Shown piece after piece: positions 8,127 through 17,323 of a stretch of 64,000 nt of DNA. The notes under the pieces were generated by a model. It worked only from the letters and a program-made list of their open reading frames with translations, did not search any database and was not told the origin of the DNA. Source of the stretch: CAYLHF01 sp964383365 (GTDB lineage: Bacteria; Bacteroidota; Rhodothermia; Rhodothermales; UBA10348); NCBI GenBank assembly GCA_964383365.1, contig CAYLHF010000001.1, forward strand, positions 62,001-126,000. Direction: 5' to 3'. A program made the position numbers and the translations under genes. The stretch's first letter is position 1; every line of letters starts with the position of its first letter.

Positions 8127-9971
8127 ATGAGAGTTAATTCTACTGAATCCCGCAGACGCTGCCCCAGACCCCATTTTTGGTGTATCGTTCTGAACCCGAA
8201 CTGGCTCTTTGCAATCACCGTTATGGTGATGTTTCCTGCAACGGTCTCCTCGCAAACCTTTACGCGGACAAGCGTTGGCCCGCATGTGACCGATTCAGGG
8301 CAGTCGATGGGAGTCGTCTGGGTAGACTACGACGGTGACAGCGACCTGGATATATTTGTTGCGAACGGGAATACGTCGAGAGAATCAAACGCATTGTACA
8401 GAAACGACGGCGCTGGTAATTATTCATCTGTTGATGCGGGTGCCCTCACGACTGATCTCGGATTAACCAACGGCAGCACGTGGGGAGATTTCGACGGTGA
8501 CGGGGACCAGGATGCGTACATCATTACGCGCCGTCTGACCGGTGGCGGGAGCAGCCTGAATACGTTCTATCGAAACGAGGGAGGCGGGTCATTCTCGCGC
8601 GTTGACTCGTCGATTCTCTCGACCGATACCGGCAACAGCAACAGTTCCAGCATGCTTGATATCGATCGAGACGGCGATCTGGATCTCTTCGTGATTAATT
8701 TCGGTGAACCAAACTTCCGCTACATCAATGACGGTACCGGGCAGTTTCAGCGGGTCTTTTCCGGCTCGGAAACGTCGACTTCGAGCCTGTCGGCGGTCGG
8801 TATCTGGGGAGACGCAGATGACGACGGAAATCTAGACCTGTATGTAGCAAACACGGGTAATACGGCCAACAATTTCTTCCGGAATCAGGGTGACGGATCC
8901 TTCGTCCGTATCACGGATGGGGACTTTGTTAATCGAAGCGGTAGTACGCTGGGAGGTAGTTGGGGAGATTATGACAACGACGGTGATCTGGATCTCTTCG
9001 TCGCGAATTTTCTTGGCCAGAATAACTTCCTCTTCGAGAATAATGGGGACGGTACGTTTAACACGGTTTCGTCGGGACCCGTCGCAACCGACGGGGGCCG
9101 ATCTGTGGGAAGCGCGTGGGTCGATGTCGATAACGATGGAGATCTCGACCTCCTGGTCACGAACGACGGTGAACGAAACGCTCTGTACGAAAATAACGGC
9201 CTGGACGGGTTTTCAAGAAGAGACTCCGGAGACTTCGTGTCCGATGCGTCCGCCACGTTCGGTCTGGCCTATGCTGATTTCGACAATGATGGAGACGTAG
9301 ACGTGTATGCGGCTAATCGTGATGGAAGTCCCAATTCGTTTTTTATCAACGATGGCAATACGAACCACTGGTTCAACGTCGCCCTCAAGAGCACGGTATC
9401 AAACCCCGCTGGAATCGGGTCCCGGGTTCGGGTCCTCACGACAACCTCCGGACAATCCAAATGGCAGATGCGGGAAATTGTCTCTCAAACGGGCTACAAC
9501 GGACAGAGCAGTCTTCGCGCGACATTCGGACTGGGAGATGCATCGACCGTCGATTCACTCATCGTGGAGTGGCCGTCAGGAAAAAAGGACGCATACACGA
9601 CCCTGGCAGCCGATCAGTTCTTTACCGCCACCGAGGGAGAGGCACCTGTATCCGTAACTGTAGAAGAGGAACGAGACGAGATTCCGGCTTCGTTCGCCGT
9701 CGTCTCCACGTTCCCCAATCCCTTCAGCGAACGGACCAACATCTCCGTTCAGCTCTCTACTGCGGGTAGTGTTACTATCGACATTTTCGATGGACTGGGT
9801 AGACATGTACTGCGTCCGGTCACCGATCGTTTTCTCAGGATCGGTCCGGCCTCCTTTTCCGTAGGGGCATCGACCCTACCGGGATCCGGTGTCTTCTATT
9901 ACCGGGTGACGTTCCGTGATATGGAAGGTCGCATACGAATCCTGACCGGTACGCTTGTTTCAGTAGATTGA
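8127..9971 (+). CDS. Secreted VCBS/FG-GAP repeat protein with ASPIC/UnbV domain and T9SS tail
   Basis: A 614-residue exported protein. The hydrophobic segment at about residues 24-42 ends near SSQTF. It is followed by about eight repeats of WGDYDNDGDLDLFVAN type, each with a D-x-D-x-D-G-D calcium loop, at about 60-420, forming a beta-propeller. An ASPIC/UnbV domain follows at about 420-500 (GIGSRVRV, GYNGQSSLRATFGLG, VEWPSGKKD). The C-terminus has PNPFSERTNI and GVFYYRV, typical of a type A T9SS sorting domain cleaved during export to the surface. Substrate or partner unknown; the same architecture is common in Bacteroidota surface proteins. Isolated between tRNA-Ala and a small minus-strand ORF. 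Confidence 0.92.
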   Translation: MRVNSTESRRRCPRPHFWCIVLNPNWLFAITVMVMFPATVSSQTFTRTSVGPHVTDSGQSMGVVWVDYDGDSDLDIFVANGNTSRESNALYRNDGAGNYSSVDAGALTTDLGLTNGSTWGDFDGDGDQDAYIITRRLTGGGSSLNTFYRNEGGGSFSRVDSSILSTDTGNSNSSSMLDIDRDGDLDLFVINFGEPNFRYINDGTGQFQRVFSGSETSTSSLSAVGIWGDADDDGNLDLYVANTGNTANNFFRNQGDGSFVRITDGDFVNRSGSTLGGSWGDYDNDGDLDLFVANFLGQNNFLFENNGDGTFNTVSSGPVATDGGRSVGSAWVDVDNDGDLDLLVTNDGERNALYENNGLDGFSRRDSGDFVSDASATFGLAYADFDNDGDVDVYAANRDGSPNSFFINDGNTNHWFNVALKSTVSNPAGIGSRVRVLTTTSGQSKWQMREIVSQTGYNGQSSLRATFGLGDASTVDSLIVEWPSGKKDAYTTLAADQFFTATEGEAPVSVTVEEERDEIPASFAVVSTFPNPFSERTNISVQLSTAGSVTIDIFDGLGRHVLRPVTDRFLRIGPASFSVGASTLPGSGVFYYRVTFRDMEGRIRILTGTLVSVD

Positions 9972-9985
9972 ATGCGGCACCGGTC

Positions 9986-10204
9986 TCAATGCTTGCCGGA
10001 GGCACCCAGCGTCATGTATGACCGGGATGTAAGACGCGGATGAGCTTCGCGAAAGGCTGTCATCTCATCTTCCCACTGGGCATCATCAAGCGCTTGCATG
10101 ACGTGTCGTTCAAGGATGACGTGCTCGCGGTATCCCAGTACTTCCTGAAATAAATTCAGGCGATACATGAGCGTGACCATGAGTATAAAAACCAGTGCGA
10201 GCAT
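9986..10204 (-). CDS. Small membrane protein of unknown function
   Basis: This 72-residue ORF starts with an uncharged helix (MLALVFILMVTLMYRL) and continues as a charged, probably helical tail (EVLGYREHVILERHVMQAL). The same frame stays open another 26 codons upstream, including a plausible soluble start (YDLQERKKNGTGGRFNHQYG), but no ATG, GTG or TTG is present there. The true start could be a rarer codon, or the gene could be a remnant. It is divergent from the pentapeptide gene and ends 14 bp from the preceding T9SS gene. No family recognised; coding is plausible, not certain. Confidence 0.4.
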   Translation of the reverse strand: MLALVFILMVTLMYRLNLFQEVLGYREHVILERHVMQALDDAQWEDEMTAFREAHPRLTSRSYMTLGASGKH

Positions 10205-10313
10205 ACCGTATTGATGATTGAATCGACCCCCGGTTCCATTTTTCTTTCGTTCCTGCAGGTCGTACGTTGATCCCGAATGAATGTGTCGAACTCAGCCCGT
10301 CAGGTATACGCAA

Positions 10314-10853
10314 TTGCCCACCGAAAACAACATCGCCATTCTGGACAAGGGCGTAGAGGTGTGGAATGCCTGGAGAGAGGAGAATCCAGATTCTATTCCG
10401 GACCTCTCTGGAGCGGATCTGACCGGTCGCAATCTCGACGGCGTTAACTTCGACGGCGCCTGTCTCCGGGGGATCTTTCTGACGGTGTCAGAAATGGATC
10501 ATGCCACACTCATCGGGGCCGATCTGACGGATGCGAATCTGACCGGAGCCGATCTGACAAGTGCCCGTTTGGAGGGCGCATCCCTATCGAAAGCCGATCT
10601 GAGCTATGCTACACTCACACATGCCCACCTGGTAGATGCTGATCTGTCGGGAGCCCGACTGGTCGAGACCATTCTGTTCAACGCGGACATGCAGCGCGTC
10701 TCCCTGGCTTCTGCCTACATGCGGGAAACCATCCTTACCGGTGCCAATCTGACGGGAGCCGACATGAGCGGTGCGACGCTTCGGGGAATCATCCTCGATG
10801 GAGCCATCCTGCCCATCGGCATGCCGGAAAACGTTCCACTTGGTGAGAAATGA
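10314..10853 (+). CDS. Pentapeptide repeat protein
   Basis: About 179 residues. After a helical lead (IAILDKGVEVWNAWREENP) the rest is a run of about 25 A(D/N)LxG-type pentapeptides (SGADLTGRNLDGVNF and so on), which fold as a right-handed quadrilateral beta-helix. The helical lead is the usual N-terminus for one bacterial subgroup and begins right at TTG 10314, which has AGG 9 nt upstream. ATG 10281 in frame would add 11 residues. No signal peptide is visible, so it is likely cytoplasmic. The role of most such proteins is unknown; some mimic DNA and bind gyrase, but nothing here shows that. Confidence 0.85.
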   Translation: MPTENNIAILDKGVEVWNAWREENPDSIPDLSGADLTGRNLDGVNFDGACLRGIFLTVSEMDHATLIGADLTDANLTGADLTSARLEGASLSKADLSYATLTHAHLVDADLSGARLVETILFNADMQRVSLASAYMRETILTGANLTGADMSGATLRGIILDGAILPIGMPENVPLGEK

Positions 10854-10855
10854 GG

Positions 10856-10898
10856 TAGCCGCGCCTGTAGGCTGCGGTCGGAACCTCCCGCGCGGCTA
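10856..10898. terminator. Inverted repeat between convergent genes
   Basis: TAGCCGCGC (10856-10864) and GCGCGGCTA (10890-10898) are perfect 9-bp complements around a 25-nt loop, starting 2 nt after the pentapeptide stop codon. No T-run follows on either strand. Placed between convergent genes it may end transcription, but this is not a classical terminator. Confidence 0.4.
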
Positions 10899-10941
10899 GC
10901 GAAACTCAGCGAAGGACGGTCGTTCCCGGCACAGCCAGGTC

Positions 10942-11712
10942 TCATTTCTTGAACCAGTGTTTTGCCTCCGTCCAGTGTACGGGGTCAAAGAAATGATCAT
11001 CCAACGGCGCGTCAGGACGCATATTGAAATAAAGTTCTTCCAGTGTCAGCGTTGAATCGGCATAGAAGAGAACCTCCGGAGAAATCCACCCTCCTCCCAG
11101 TTTTTCGTACTTATTGAACTGTACGTCCTGACGAATCGACTGGTTTGGACCCACATTCTGAAGCATTCGAACGAAATACAATCGCTCTTTATCGATCCAG
11201 AACTGATTGGACGGCTCATCATCTGTATCCGAACCTATGACATATACGGGTCGATCCTGCCACGTAGATTCGTGGATTTTCGTGAGATCAAACCCGAGCG
11301 AATCCAGCTTGGATACGGCCTCTTCCGTAGGTAAAAAATAGACATCGAAGCCGAGGATGAGTAGCGGGTGGAACGTCGGGCGGGCGTTGACCTGCGTGCC
11401 ATCGTTATAGACATAAATCGAGTCATTTCGAAAGAGCAACACATTGCCCGAAGTATTTTCGCCAATATCGATCCGAAGCTTCCCGGGCAAATCCATCGCC
11501 TCCAGCCACGTGGTCGTATCGATCACTCCATCCGGTCGGTGCTGAATGGACGTCTGAACGAACGTGAGCGTCCGGTACCAGTAGCCGTCATACTCTGCTT
11601 TCATGGCACTGAGTACCGCTTCGCCGGAATCGAGGGAAGCAGTGTCTTCGGTCGAACTGCAGGCCGACAGGCCGATAAAGAGCATCAATAAGGGAATCAA
11701 CAGCCGTTTCAT
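10942..11712 (-). CDS. Outer-membrane lipoprotein, LolA/sorting-protein-like
   Basis: 256 residues from ATG 11712, with signal MKRLLIPLLMLFIGLSAC ending in a lipobox cysteine. The mature part is beta-rich and alternates short strands with turns (PGKLRIDIGENTSGNVLLFRNDSIYVYNDG, given here only as a region at about residues 85-115). That pattern resembles the half-barrel of LolA/LolB-type proteins, but identity is too weak for a firm call. It begins 47 nt after the DUF5916 gene on the same strand and is probably the last gene of the moeB - DUF5916 - lipoprotein transcript. An upstream in-frame start at 11763 is less likely because it moves the signal away from the N-terminus. Confidence 0.7.
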   Translation of the reverse strand: MKRLLIPLLMLFIGLSACSSTEDTASLDSGEAVLSAMKAEYDGYWYRTLTFVQTSIQHRPDGVIDTTTWLEAMDLPGKLRIDIGENTSGNVLLFRNDSIYVYNDGTQVNARPTFHPLLILGFDVYFLPTEEAVSKLDSLGFDLTKIHESTWQDRPVYVIGSDTDDEPSNQFWIDKERLYFVRMLQNVGPNQSIRQDVQFNKYEKLGGGWISPEVLFYADSTLTLEELYFNMRPDAPLDDHFFDPVHWTEAKHWFKK

Positions 11713-11759
11713 GTTTTCGAGCGATAAAAGAATGTATGCAGAGGGCATGATGTACCCGT

Positions 11760-14036
11760 TCACCTGGCTAATGTATAGGTGTACTTCAGGAGGAACGTCT
11801 GGCTGGCGGTCGTCGGAAGCGTCGGGACTTCCCGGAATCGATCGGCATTCAGATTCTGATTGAATACGAGCCAGAGATCATTTCCTTCCCTGAAGTTATA
11901 GCGAAACCGGACATTTGAGGTCAGCAGATCGGCCGATCCGTTGTACTGAAAAAATGAATTGAGTGATACCTTGCGATTGAACCCTATCTGCGTCCGGAAC
12001 CCGACGAGATGAACATCGGCACGCTGGTCCCGATCGGGAAAACTCAGGCGGCTGTACTGGTAGGTCGCGGATAGCTCGACGTGATTCGAGAGGCTGATTG
12101 TCGGCGACATATTTACCTGAGTGCGCCAGCCATCGTAGAAAGATCCAAAACTGAGTTTGTTATTCCGGCCACGAATCAATGATCCATCGGGGAAATTATA
12201 CGATACCTCGGCTGTCGCGAACGTGTAGCGCCCCACTGGAACCGAGGTGTTCTCGGGAAAACTTAATTCGTCCAGGAGATCCTCGACCTCAAGTGAGGTA
12301 GATGTCCGAATTTTCGCACCGGATTTCATATCGATGTTCCATGAATGCGAGGCACGAAGGGATTCGAGCGATCCGTCCGTGTTTCGGTAAAACGAGCTCA
12401 CGAAAACGGACGGCGTTATTTTTCGGATGGACGATTCTTCCGACGTGAACCATCCGTACGAGAGATCGGCGAAATAGCTCTTGAAATCTCGCCTTCGAAC
12501 GAAACCGATACCGGGATTGTAATCTTTACCTGTGTACGTGAGGGCAGAGTTGAATCCAAAACCGATGTCTCCTCTTCGTTCGAGTTGAACCCGGGCGAAG
12601 GACGCGTGGAGAAAGTCAAACTCGTCCGATTCGAGCGGCTCGTTCTCCGTCGACTGTACCCACTTGGTCGTGAGGAAGCCACGTTCTGAAAGCTTGAAGA
12701 TGCCATCGAGTCCGTATGCGACATTATAGCTTCCGTCGTCACCAAGACGGGACGTGAACATCATGCCGGCGTACGACTGGGCATTGATCAGTCGCCGTCG
12801 CAGGCGAAGAACGCCGAAATTTTCGGAGGGAGTTTCACTCGCGGATTCCGTCTGCATATTCAACATGCCGACATCCCAGGCGCCGAGTCGACCGACGAGG
12901 CGCCCTCCGCCCAGAATCCGGACGGGACCGTCGCTGTTGAGCCCGATATTCCGGCTGTGGAAGAGTCGATCCGACCGACCCGTAGAAAAATTGAATATTC
13001 CCGCTCGCTCCTGAAAAAATTGTCTCTTCTCCGGGAAAAAGAGAGAAAATCGCGTCAGATTCACCTGTTGGTCGTCTGCTTCGACCTGAGCGAAGTCCGT
13101 ATTTACGGTAGCGTCCAGCGTCAGGTTATTCGAGAGGGCATATTTCACATCGAGGCCGACCTGTTGATCGTTCACATTACGATTACGGTAGGCGGTCTCC
13201 GATGAATTCAGTTCGGCAGCTTCTCCCAGACCCCCACTCACGTACGGGGTAATGTAGACGGGGAGTGTATTCTCTACGTTTTCCAGAATGATGGTCCCCG
13301 CCTGGGACGGCTTGGCGAAGCCCATCCCCCAGTTGGGCGGAATGGCCGGATAAATGTGGCGCTCACTCGAATGGGCAATGAATCGATAGGCAATCAGGCC
13401 CATCTCAACCCGCGAGTCTTTTGTCTGGAATCCGAGGCTTGAAAGTGGAATACGCATCTCGACGTTCCAACCGGTAGACGTTACCTGGGTCTCAACATCC
13501 CAGTAGGTATTCCAGCTACTGTTCACCACACTTCCAAACGCACTACCTCCTGAGAACTCTGCGTCGTTTGTTACCGCATTATCGTTCCTTATGCCGGCAG
13601 GTGTAGTCATGAACCAGAGGGCATTCTCGTTATCATCGAACGTATCCAGAATGATGGAAAAAACATCATCGCCGCTGTATCGATCCCTGTACAGCGAATT
13701 GGATCGGATACCTCCGGGATGCTTTTCTTCAAATTGGCCGGACGCGTAGAGATAGTGATCGTCATAAGCGATTCGCATCTCAGAGGATTCCGTCATTTCG
13801 CCCTCAAATACCGGCTGATACTGGATCAGTGGTAACGGAGTGATGGCGTCCCAGGCCGCTTCGGTCACGGCCCCGTCAAGCGTAATCGGTCCCTCCATTC
13901 GCTGAAGTACGAGACCGCCTTGATCCTGTGCAGATACGGTCCGAGGTAGAACCACGATCGACAACAGGAAAAAAATAATCAGGATACAGCGAGAAGAACG
14001 GGGTGCGAAGTCCGCAGGTCGAAAGCCCATGGGCAT
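11760..14036 (-). CDS. DUF5916 protein with N-terminal CBM9-like domain
   Basis: A 758-residue exported protein. The signal peptide is at about 15-37 (IIFFLLSIVVLPRTVSAQ). Residues about 45-245 are like the carbohydrate-binding CBM9 fold that opens DUF5916 proteins (ITLDGAVTEAAWDAI, RIAYDDHYLYASG, DDVFSIILDTFDD). The remainder is beta-barrel-like, with DFAQVEADDQQVNLTRFSLFFPEKR-type residues (positions about 310-335: key EVxxDxxxVNxTR.xxFFxEKRxFF), the hallmark of the family, and a final FRYNFREGNDLWLVFN. Such proteins are predicted outer-membrane barrels of unknown substrate. It starts 3 nt after the moeB/rhodanese stop, so co-transcription is likely, though no functional link is known. Confidence 0.85.
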   Translation of the reverse strand: MPMGFRPADFAPRSSRCILIIFFLLSIVVLPRTVSAQDQGGLVLQRMEGPITLDGAVTEAAWDAITPLPLIQYQPVFEGEMTESSEMRIAYDDHYLYASGQFEEKHPGGIRSNSLYRDRYSGDDVFSIILDTFDDNENALWFMTTPAGIRNDNAVTNDAEFSGGSAFGSVVNSSWNTYWDVETQVTSTGWNVEMRIPLSSLGFQTKDSRVEMGLIAYRFIAHSSERHIYPAIPPNWGMGFAKPSQAGTIILENVENTLPVYITPYVSGGLGEAAELNSSETAYRNRNVNDQQVGLDVKYALSNNLTLDATVNTDFAQVEADDQQVNLTRFSLFFPEKRQFFQERAGIFNFSTGRSDRLFHSRNIGLNSDGPVRILGGGRLVGRLGAWDVGMLNMQTESASETPSENFGVLRLRRRLINAQSYAGMMFTSRLGDDGSYNVAYGLDGIFKLSERGFLTTKWVQSTENEPLESDEFDFLHASFARVQLERRGDIGFGFNSALTYTGKDYNPGIGFVRRRDFKSYFADLSYGWFTSEESSIRKITPSVFVSSFYRNTDGSLESLRASHSWNIDMKSGAKIRTSTSLEVEDLLDELSFPENTSVPVGRYTFATAEVSYNFPDGSLIRGRNNKLSFGSFYDGWRTQVNMSPTISLSNHVELSATYQYSRLSFPDRDQRADVHLVGFRTQIGFNRKVSLNSFFQYNGSADLLTSNVRFRYNFREGNDLWLVFNQNLNADRFREVPTLPTTASQTFLLKYTYTLAR

Positions 14037-14039
14037 TTT

Positions 14040-15194
14040 TCAGTAGCGTGGAATGGATGAATCGATTTCTTGAGACCAGGCGAGCAGGCCTCCTCTGAGG
14101 TTGAACGCTCTGCTAAATCCAGCCTCTATCATAACGGAAACTGCTCTCGCCGATCGCGCACCACTGCGGCAGACAACAACGATTTCACGGTCTCTGTATT
14201 CGGCCAGATCGTCGAGACGTCCCGGTAGTTCCGCGAGTGGCACGAGCATTCCACCGATATTGGTCAACTCGAATTCCGTGGCCGTTCGAACATCAAGAAT
14301 GAGTGTATCCGATTTCCGTTCTTTTCTTTCTTGAAGTTCGAAGACGGTCAGTTCCGGTATGGGAGATCGGCGTTCCGATGTCGGGGCGGCGCCAACAGAC
14401 CCTGTTCCGCAGAATGCATCATAGTCGATCAGGGAGGTCTGCGTGGGATGGGCACCACAGATCGGGCAGTCCGTATTCCGATCAACTTTCAGCGTCTTGA
14501 ACGACATGGCCGCTACGTCCACGAGTAGCAGGCGACCGGTCATCTGGTCCCCGATTCCAGCAGCCATTTTTATGACTTCGGCGGCCTGAAGCGACCCCAA
14601 TATGCCCGGTAGAATACCCAGGACACCGCCTTCGGCACAGGATGGAATCATTCCCGGCGGTGGTGGCACCGGGTACAGACACCGATAGCACGGACCGTCC
14701 GGCGCCCCGAAAACGGACAACTGGCCCTCAAAGCGGTAGATGGAAGCGTACACGTTCGGCTTACCGGAAAGAATGCAGGCATCGTTTACGAGATACCGCG
14801 TGGCAAAATTGTCCGTACCGTCCGCTACAATATCGTACTCCCCGATAATTTCGAGGGCATTCCCGCTCGTCAGGCGCGTGTCGTATGATTCAAATCGGAC
14901 GGTCGAATTCAATCTTCTGAGCCGCCGGACGGCCGCGTCCACTTTCTTCCTCCCGACGTCTTCTTCATCAAATAGAACCTGGCGTTGAAGATTGGACGCA
15001 TCGACGATATCAAAATCAACAATACCGATGCGGCCGAGACCGGCAGCTGTCAGATACATCAGGAGGGGAGATCCAAGCCCTCCGGCTCCCACTACCAGGA
15101 CGGACGTCCTCTTGAGGCGTTCCTGACCATCCTGGCCCACTTCGGGAAGAAGCAGATGGCGGCTGTACCGGGCGAGTTCTGCCGTTGTGAGCAT
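14040..15194 (-). CDS. moeB: MoeB/ThiF-type adenylyltransferase with C-terminal rhodanese domain
   Basis: 384 residues. The ThiF/E1-like domain (about 5-245) has the ATP loop VVGAGGLGSP, the LQRQVLF arginine region, DGTDNFATRYLVNDAC, and two zinc pairs (CYRC and CPIC). The rhodanese domain (about 280-382) has active-site C342 in VVCRSGARSARA. The enzyme adenylates the C-terminal Gly-Gly of a small sulfur carrier (MoaD or ThiS type), and the rhodanese domain can supply sulfur, as in MoeZ/MOCS3 proteins. It heads a possible three-gene transcript with DUF5916 and a lipoprotein. The exact pathway (molybdopterin, thiamine or other) cannot be read from context. Confidence 0.9.
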   Translation of the reverse strand: MLTTAELARYSRHLLLPEVGQDGQERLKRTSVLVVGAGGLGSPLLMYLTAAGLGRIGIVDFDIVDASNLQRQVLFDEEDVGRKKVDAAVRRLRRLNSTVRFESYDTRLTSGNALEIIGEYDIVADGTDNFATRYLVNDACILSGKPNVYASIYRFEGQLSVFGAPDGPCYRCLYPVPPPPGMIPSCAEGGVLGILPGILGSLQAAEVIKMAAGIGDQMTGRLLLVDVAAMSFKTLKVDRNTDCPICGAHPTQTSLIDYDAFCGTGSVGAAPTSERRSPIPELTVFELQERKERKSDTLILDVRTATEFELTNIGGMLVPLAELPGRLDDLAEYRDREIVVVCRSGARSARAVSVMIEAGFSRAFNLRGGLLAWSQEIDSSIPRY

Positions 15195-15419
15195 TAGCGG
15201 TTGACGGACGAGTGCGGGAGATCGTGTGAGAAACTACGCCAGAAGTACCCTCCGATGCATCCTTTGATTACGGGTCACCGGATCGACACGGTTGCACCCC
15301 AGATAATAATTGTCGAACATCCTGCCCGATGCTTCACCTGGTGTCAATCGTCGGGCCGGTATACGGATATAAAGGGGATTGGTCCCGTGGCTCCGGATCA
15401 GGGATAGACCAAAAAAGTC

Positions 15420-16580
15420 ATGACCGATGCGATGTACGTACTTGGATTCCTGAGCGGCATAGTCGTCGTTTCGGAATGGCTTGTTCGAAATACATTTTTC
15501 AAACACATCGGAACGGCCACGATGGTCATCCTGGTGACGGCCGTTTTCGCCAACATCGGTGTTCTTCCTGCCGGGTCAACAGAAGCAAGACCCGTCGCGG
15601 CGTACGATTTTATATTCTCGACCATCGCCCCGCTGGCCATTTTCCTCTTACTCCTGCCTGTGAGTCTCAGAGATATCAAGAAGGCAGGTTTTCCCATGAT
15701 CGGAATGTTTCTGGTCGGATCTCTGGCTACATCCGTTGGCGTGTTCACCGGCATGTGGATCGTGAATGGACCGGAGACCATCGGGCCGCTTTATCATGCC
15801 ATCGGGGGCATGTTCGTCGGGACGTATACGGGCGGAAGCGTCAATTTCAATGCGGTGGCCCTTCATTACGATGTCGTCCGAGATGGCGTGTTGTACGGGG
15901 GCTCCGTTGTCGTAGATAATATCCTCACCATGATCTGGATCGTGGCGACACTGGCGATTCCCAGACTCTTTGCCCGGGTCTGGCCTGTAAAGCACGCGGC
16001 CGAGAGGGAGGATATCGGGGAAGCGACACTGGGTATCGAGGTAGACACGGAAACCATCCACCCGATAGATATCGGGATGATTCTGGGACTCGGATTCATG
16101 GCCGTCTGGGCTTCGGATCAACTGGCAATATTCCTTGCACCGGTGCCTTCCATTATCATCCTGACCGTCATAGCCCTCTTACTGGCCCAGATCCCGGCAG
16201 TATCCCGAATCGCCGGAATCCGCGTTATCGGGATGTTTGCCGTGTACATTTTTTTGTCCGTCATCGGGGCGTTCGCAGACATCGGAGCCCTCGCCGGTCT
16301 TGGCTCGCTCGGCATAACGCTGTTGGTTTTCACGTCGGTGACGGTCCTCGTGCACGGCTTGATCACGTACGGCGTTGCATTGATGCTCCGGATAGATCCG
16401 GTTATAGCCTCCCTCGCGTCTCAGGCCAATGTAGGGGGCGGCACGTCTGCGCTGGCGCTCGCCCGAAGTCTGGGTCGAGAAGATCTGGTCCTTCCGTCGG
16501 TACTCGTCGGGTCGCTGGGAAATGCTATCGGGACGTTTCTCGGGTTCTGGATGGCCGAACAGTGGATGCATCTGCTGTAG
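15420..16580 (+). CDS. DUF819 family integral membrane protein
   Basis: 386 residues with about ten to eleven membrane helices and little soluble sequence. It matches DUF819 (YjcL-like) in motifs such as GGMFVGTYTGGSVNFNAV in the first half and SQANVGGGTSALALA in the second, two inverted-repeat-like elements with glycines that suggest a substrate path. A hydrophilic loop at about 190-220 separates the halves. Family function is not established; a transporter is the usual suggestion. Its last 56 bp overlap the convergent gene at 16525. The 225 bp before its start, divergent from moeB, show no clear RNA element. Confidence 0.85.
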   Translation: MTDAMYVLGFLSGIVVVSEWLVRNTFFKHIGTATMVILVTAVFANIGVLPAGSTEARPVAAYDFIFSTIAPLAIFLLLLPVSLRDIKKAGFPMIGMFLVGSLATSVGVFTGMWIVNGPETIGPLYHAIGGMFVGTYTGGSVNFNAVALHYDVVRDGVLYGGSVVVDNILTMIWIVATLAIPRLFARVWPVKHAAEREDIGEATLGIEVDTETIHPIDIGMILGLGFMAVWASDQLAIFLAPVPSIIILTVIALLLAQIPAVSRIAGIRVIGMFAVYIFLSVIGAFADIGALAGLGSLGITLLVFTSVTVLVHGLITYGVALMLRIDPVIASLASQANVGGGTSALALARSLGREDLVLPSVLVGSLGNAIGTFLGFWMAEQWMHLL

Positions 16581-17193
16581 GAGGCTGGATTCTACTCCTT
16601 CCGCGGATCGCAGGACGGGATAATCCGCTCTCGAACGCCCGCACCCAGTCATTAGCTCTCGATAATCGACTGCGCTGGATATGAACCGAATCGAGTCCGA
16701 TCCATCCGCGCTCGGAGAGTTCAGATCCGGATAGAACAGCCTCGTCCGAAGCCATGCGACCGGCTTCAAATCGACCGGCCACGGTGAAACACGTCGGGTA
16801 GAGTGAAACCAACAGATAAGCCGCGTCGATCATCCCGCGCTTTGACCCTCCGCCGCGGATGCGATACAGTGAGTCGAACCGGCCATATACGAGAACGATT
16901 GCGTCGCGTTCGCTTGTTTCGCGCTCGTATCGTCCGGTAAACCGGACACCGATCCGCCGGCCTCGATGGATAAACATCAGATCGACATACTCCTCTCCAT
17001 TCGGCGTCCGGATCCAGATGTCCGACTGGATTTCTACGCCGGTTCGGGACCACCGCGCCAGCCATCCCGAAAGCCGCTCGAGGCAACTACTGGTTTCAGC
17101 AACGGGATCTGTTGCGAGATCTACGTTCATTTTGGCCGCATCGCCCGTCCGGGACAACCAGTCTATTGTTGGCCATGCGCTTACCCGTACCAT
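16525..17193 (-). CDS. Hypothetical protein, unrecognised
   Basis: 222 residues from ATG 17193, which is preceded by GGAG with 7 nt spacing, a good ribosome site. Residues about 50-115 have beta-strand/turn character (VEIQSDIWIRTPNGEEYVDL, then IGVRF and DAIVLVYG) that vaguely recalls PD-(D/E)XK-type nuclease cores, but no complete motif is present, so no function is assigned. The C-terminal 30 residues are basic and Ser/Arg-rich. The 3' end overlaps the DUF819 gene by 56 bp, so one end may be misjudged. Upstream lies a strong palindrome (17241-17272) that could regulate it. Confidence 0.5.
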   Translation of the reverse strand: MVRVSAWPTIDWLSRTGDAAKMNVDLATDPVAETSSCLERLSGWLARWSRTGVEIQSDIWIRTPNGEEYVDLMFIHRGRRIGVRFTGRYERETSERDAIVLVYGRFDSLYRIRGGGSKRGMIDAAYLLVSLYPTCFTVAGRFEAGRMASDEAVLSGSELSERGWIGLDSVHIQRSRLSRANDWVRAFESGLSRPAIRGRSRIQPPTADASTVRPSRTRETSR

Positions 17194-17240
17194 CGTTTTC
17201 TCCGTTCTGATCTTTGTTTCGTTCGGAGCAAAACTACCTG

Positions 17241-17272
17241 CGGGGCTATGACACATTAGTGTCACAGCCCCG
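17241..17272. promoter_or_regulatory. Near-perfect 32-bp palindrome
   Basis: CGGGGCTATGACAC - ATTA - GTGTCACAGCCCCG: 14-nt arms with a single A/C mismatch and a 4-nt loop. It lies 48 bp upstream of the gene at 17193 and about 50 bp downstream of the lipoprotein stop at 17324, both on the minus strand. Either a terminator for the upstream pair or an operator for the downstream gene is possible; the lack of a strong T-run weakens the terminator reading. Confidence 0.6.
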
Positions 17273-17323
17273 CATAATATTTTCTAATTCGTTGTCTACC
17301 TTATAGTTACAGTCAATACGAGT

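Noticed and set aside
15195..15419. Possible riboswitch between moeB and the DUF819 gene
   Set aside because: Scattered GC-rich segments but no recognisable conserved core or terminator/anti-terminator pair.
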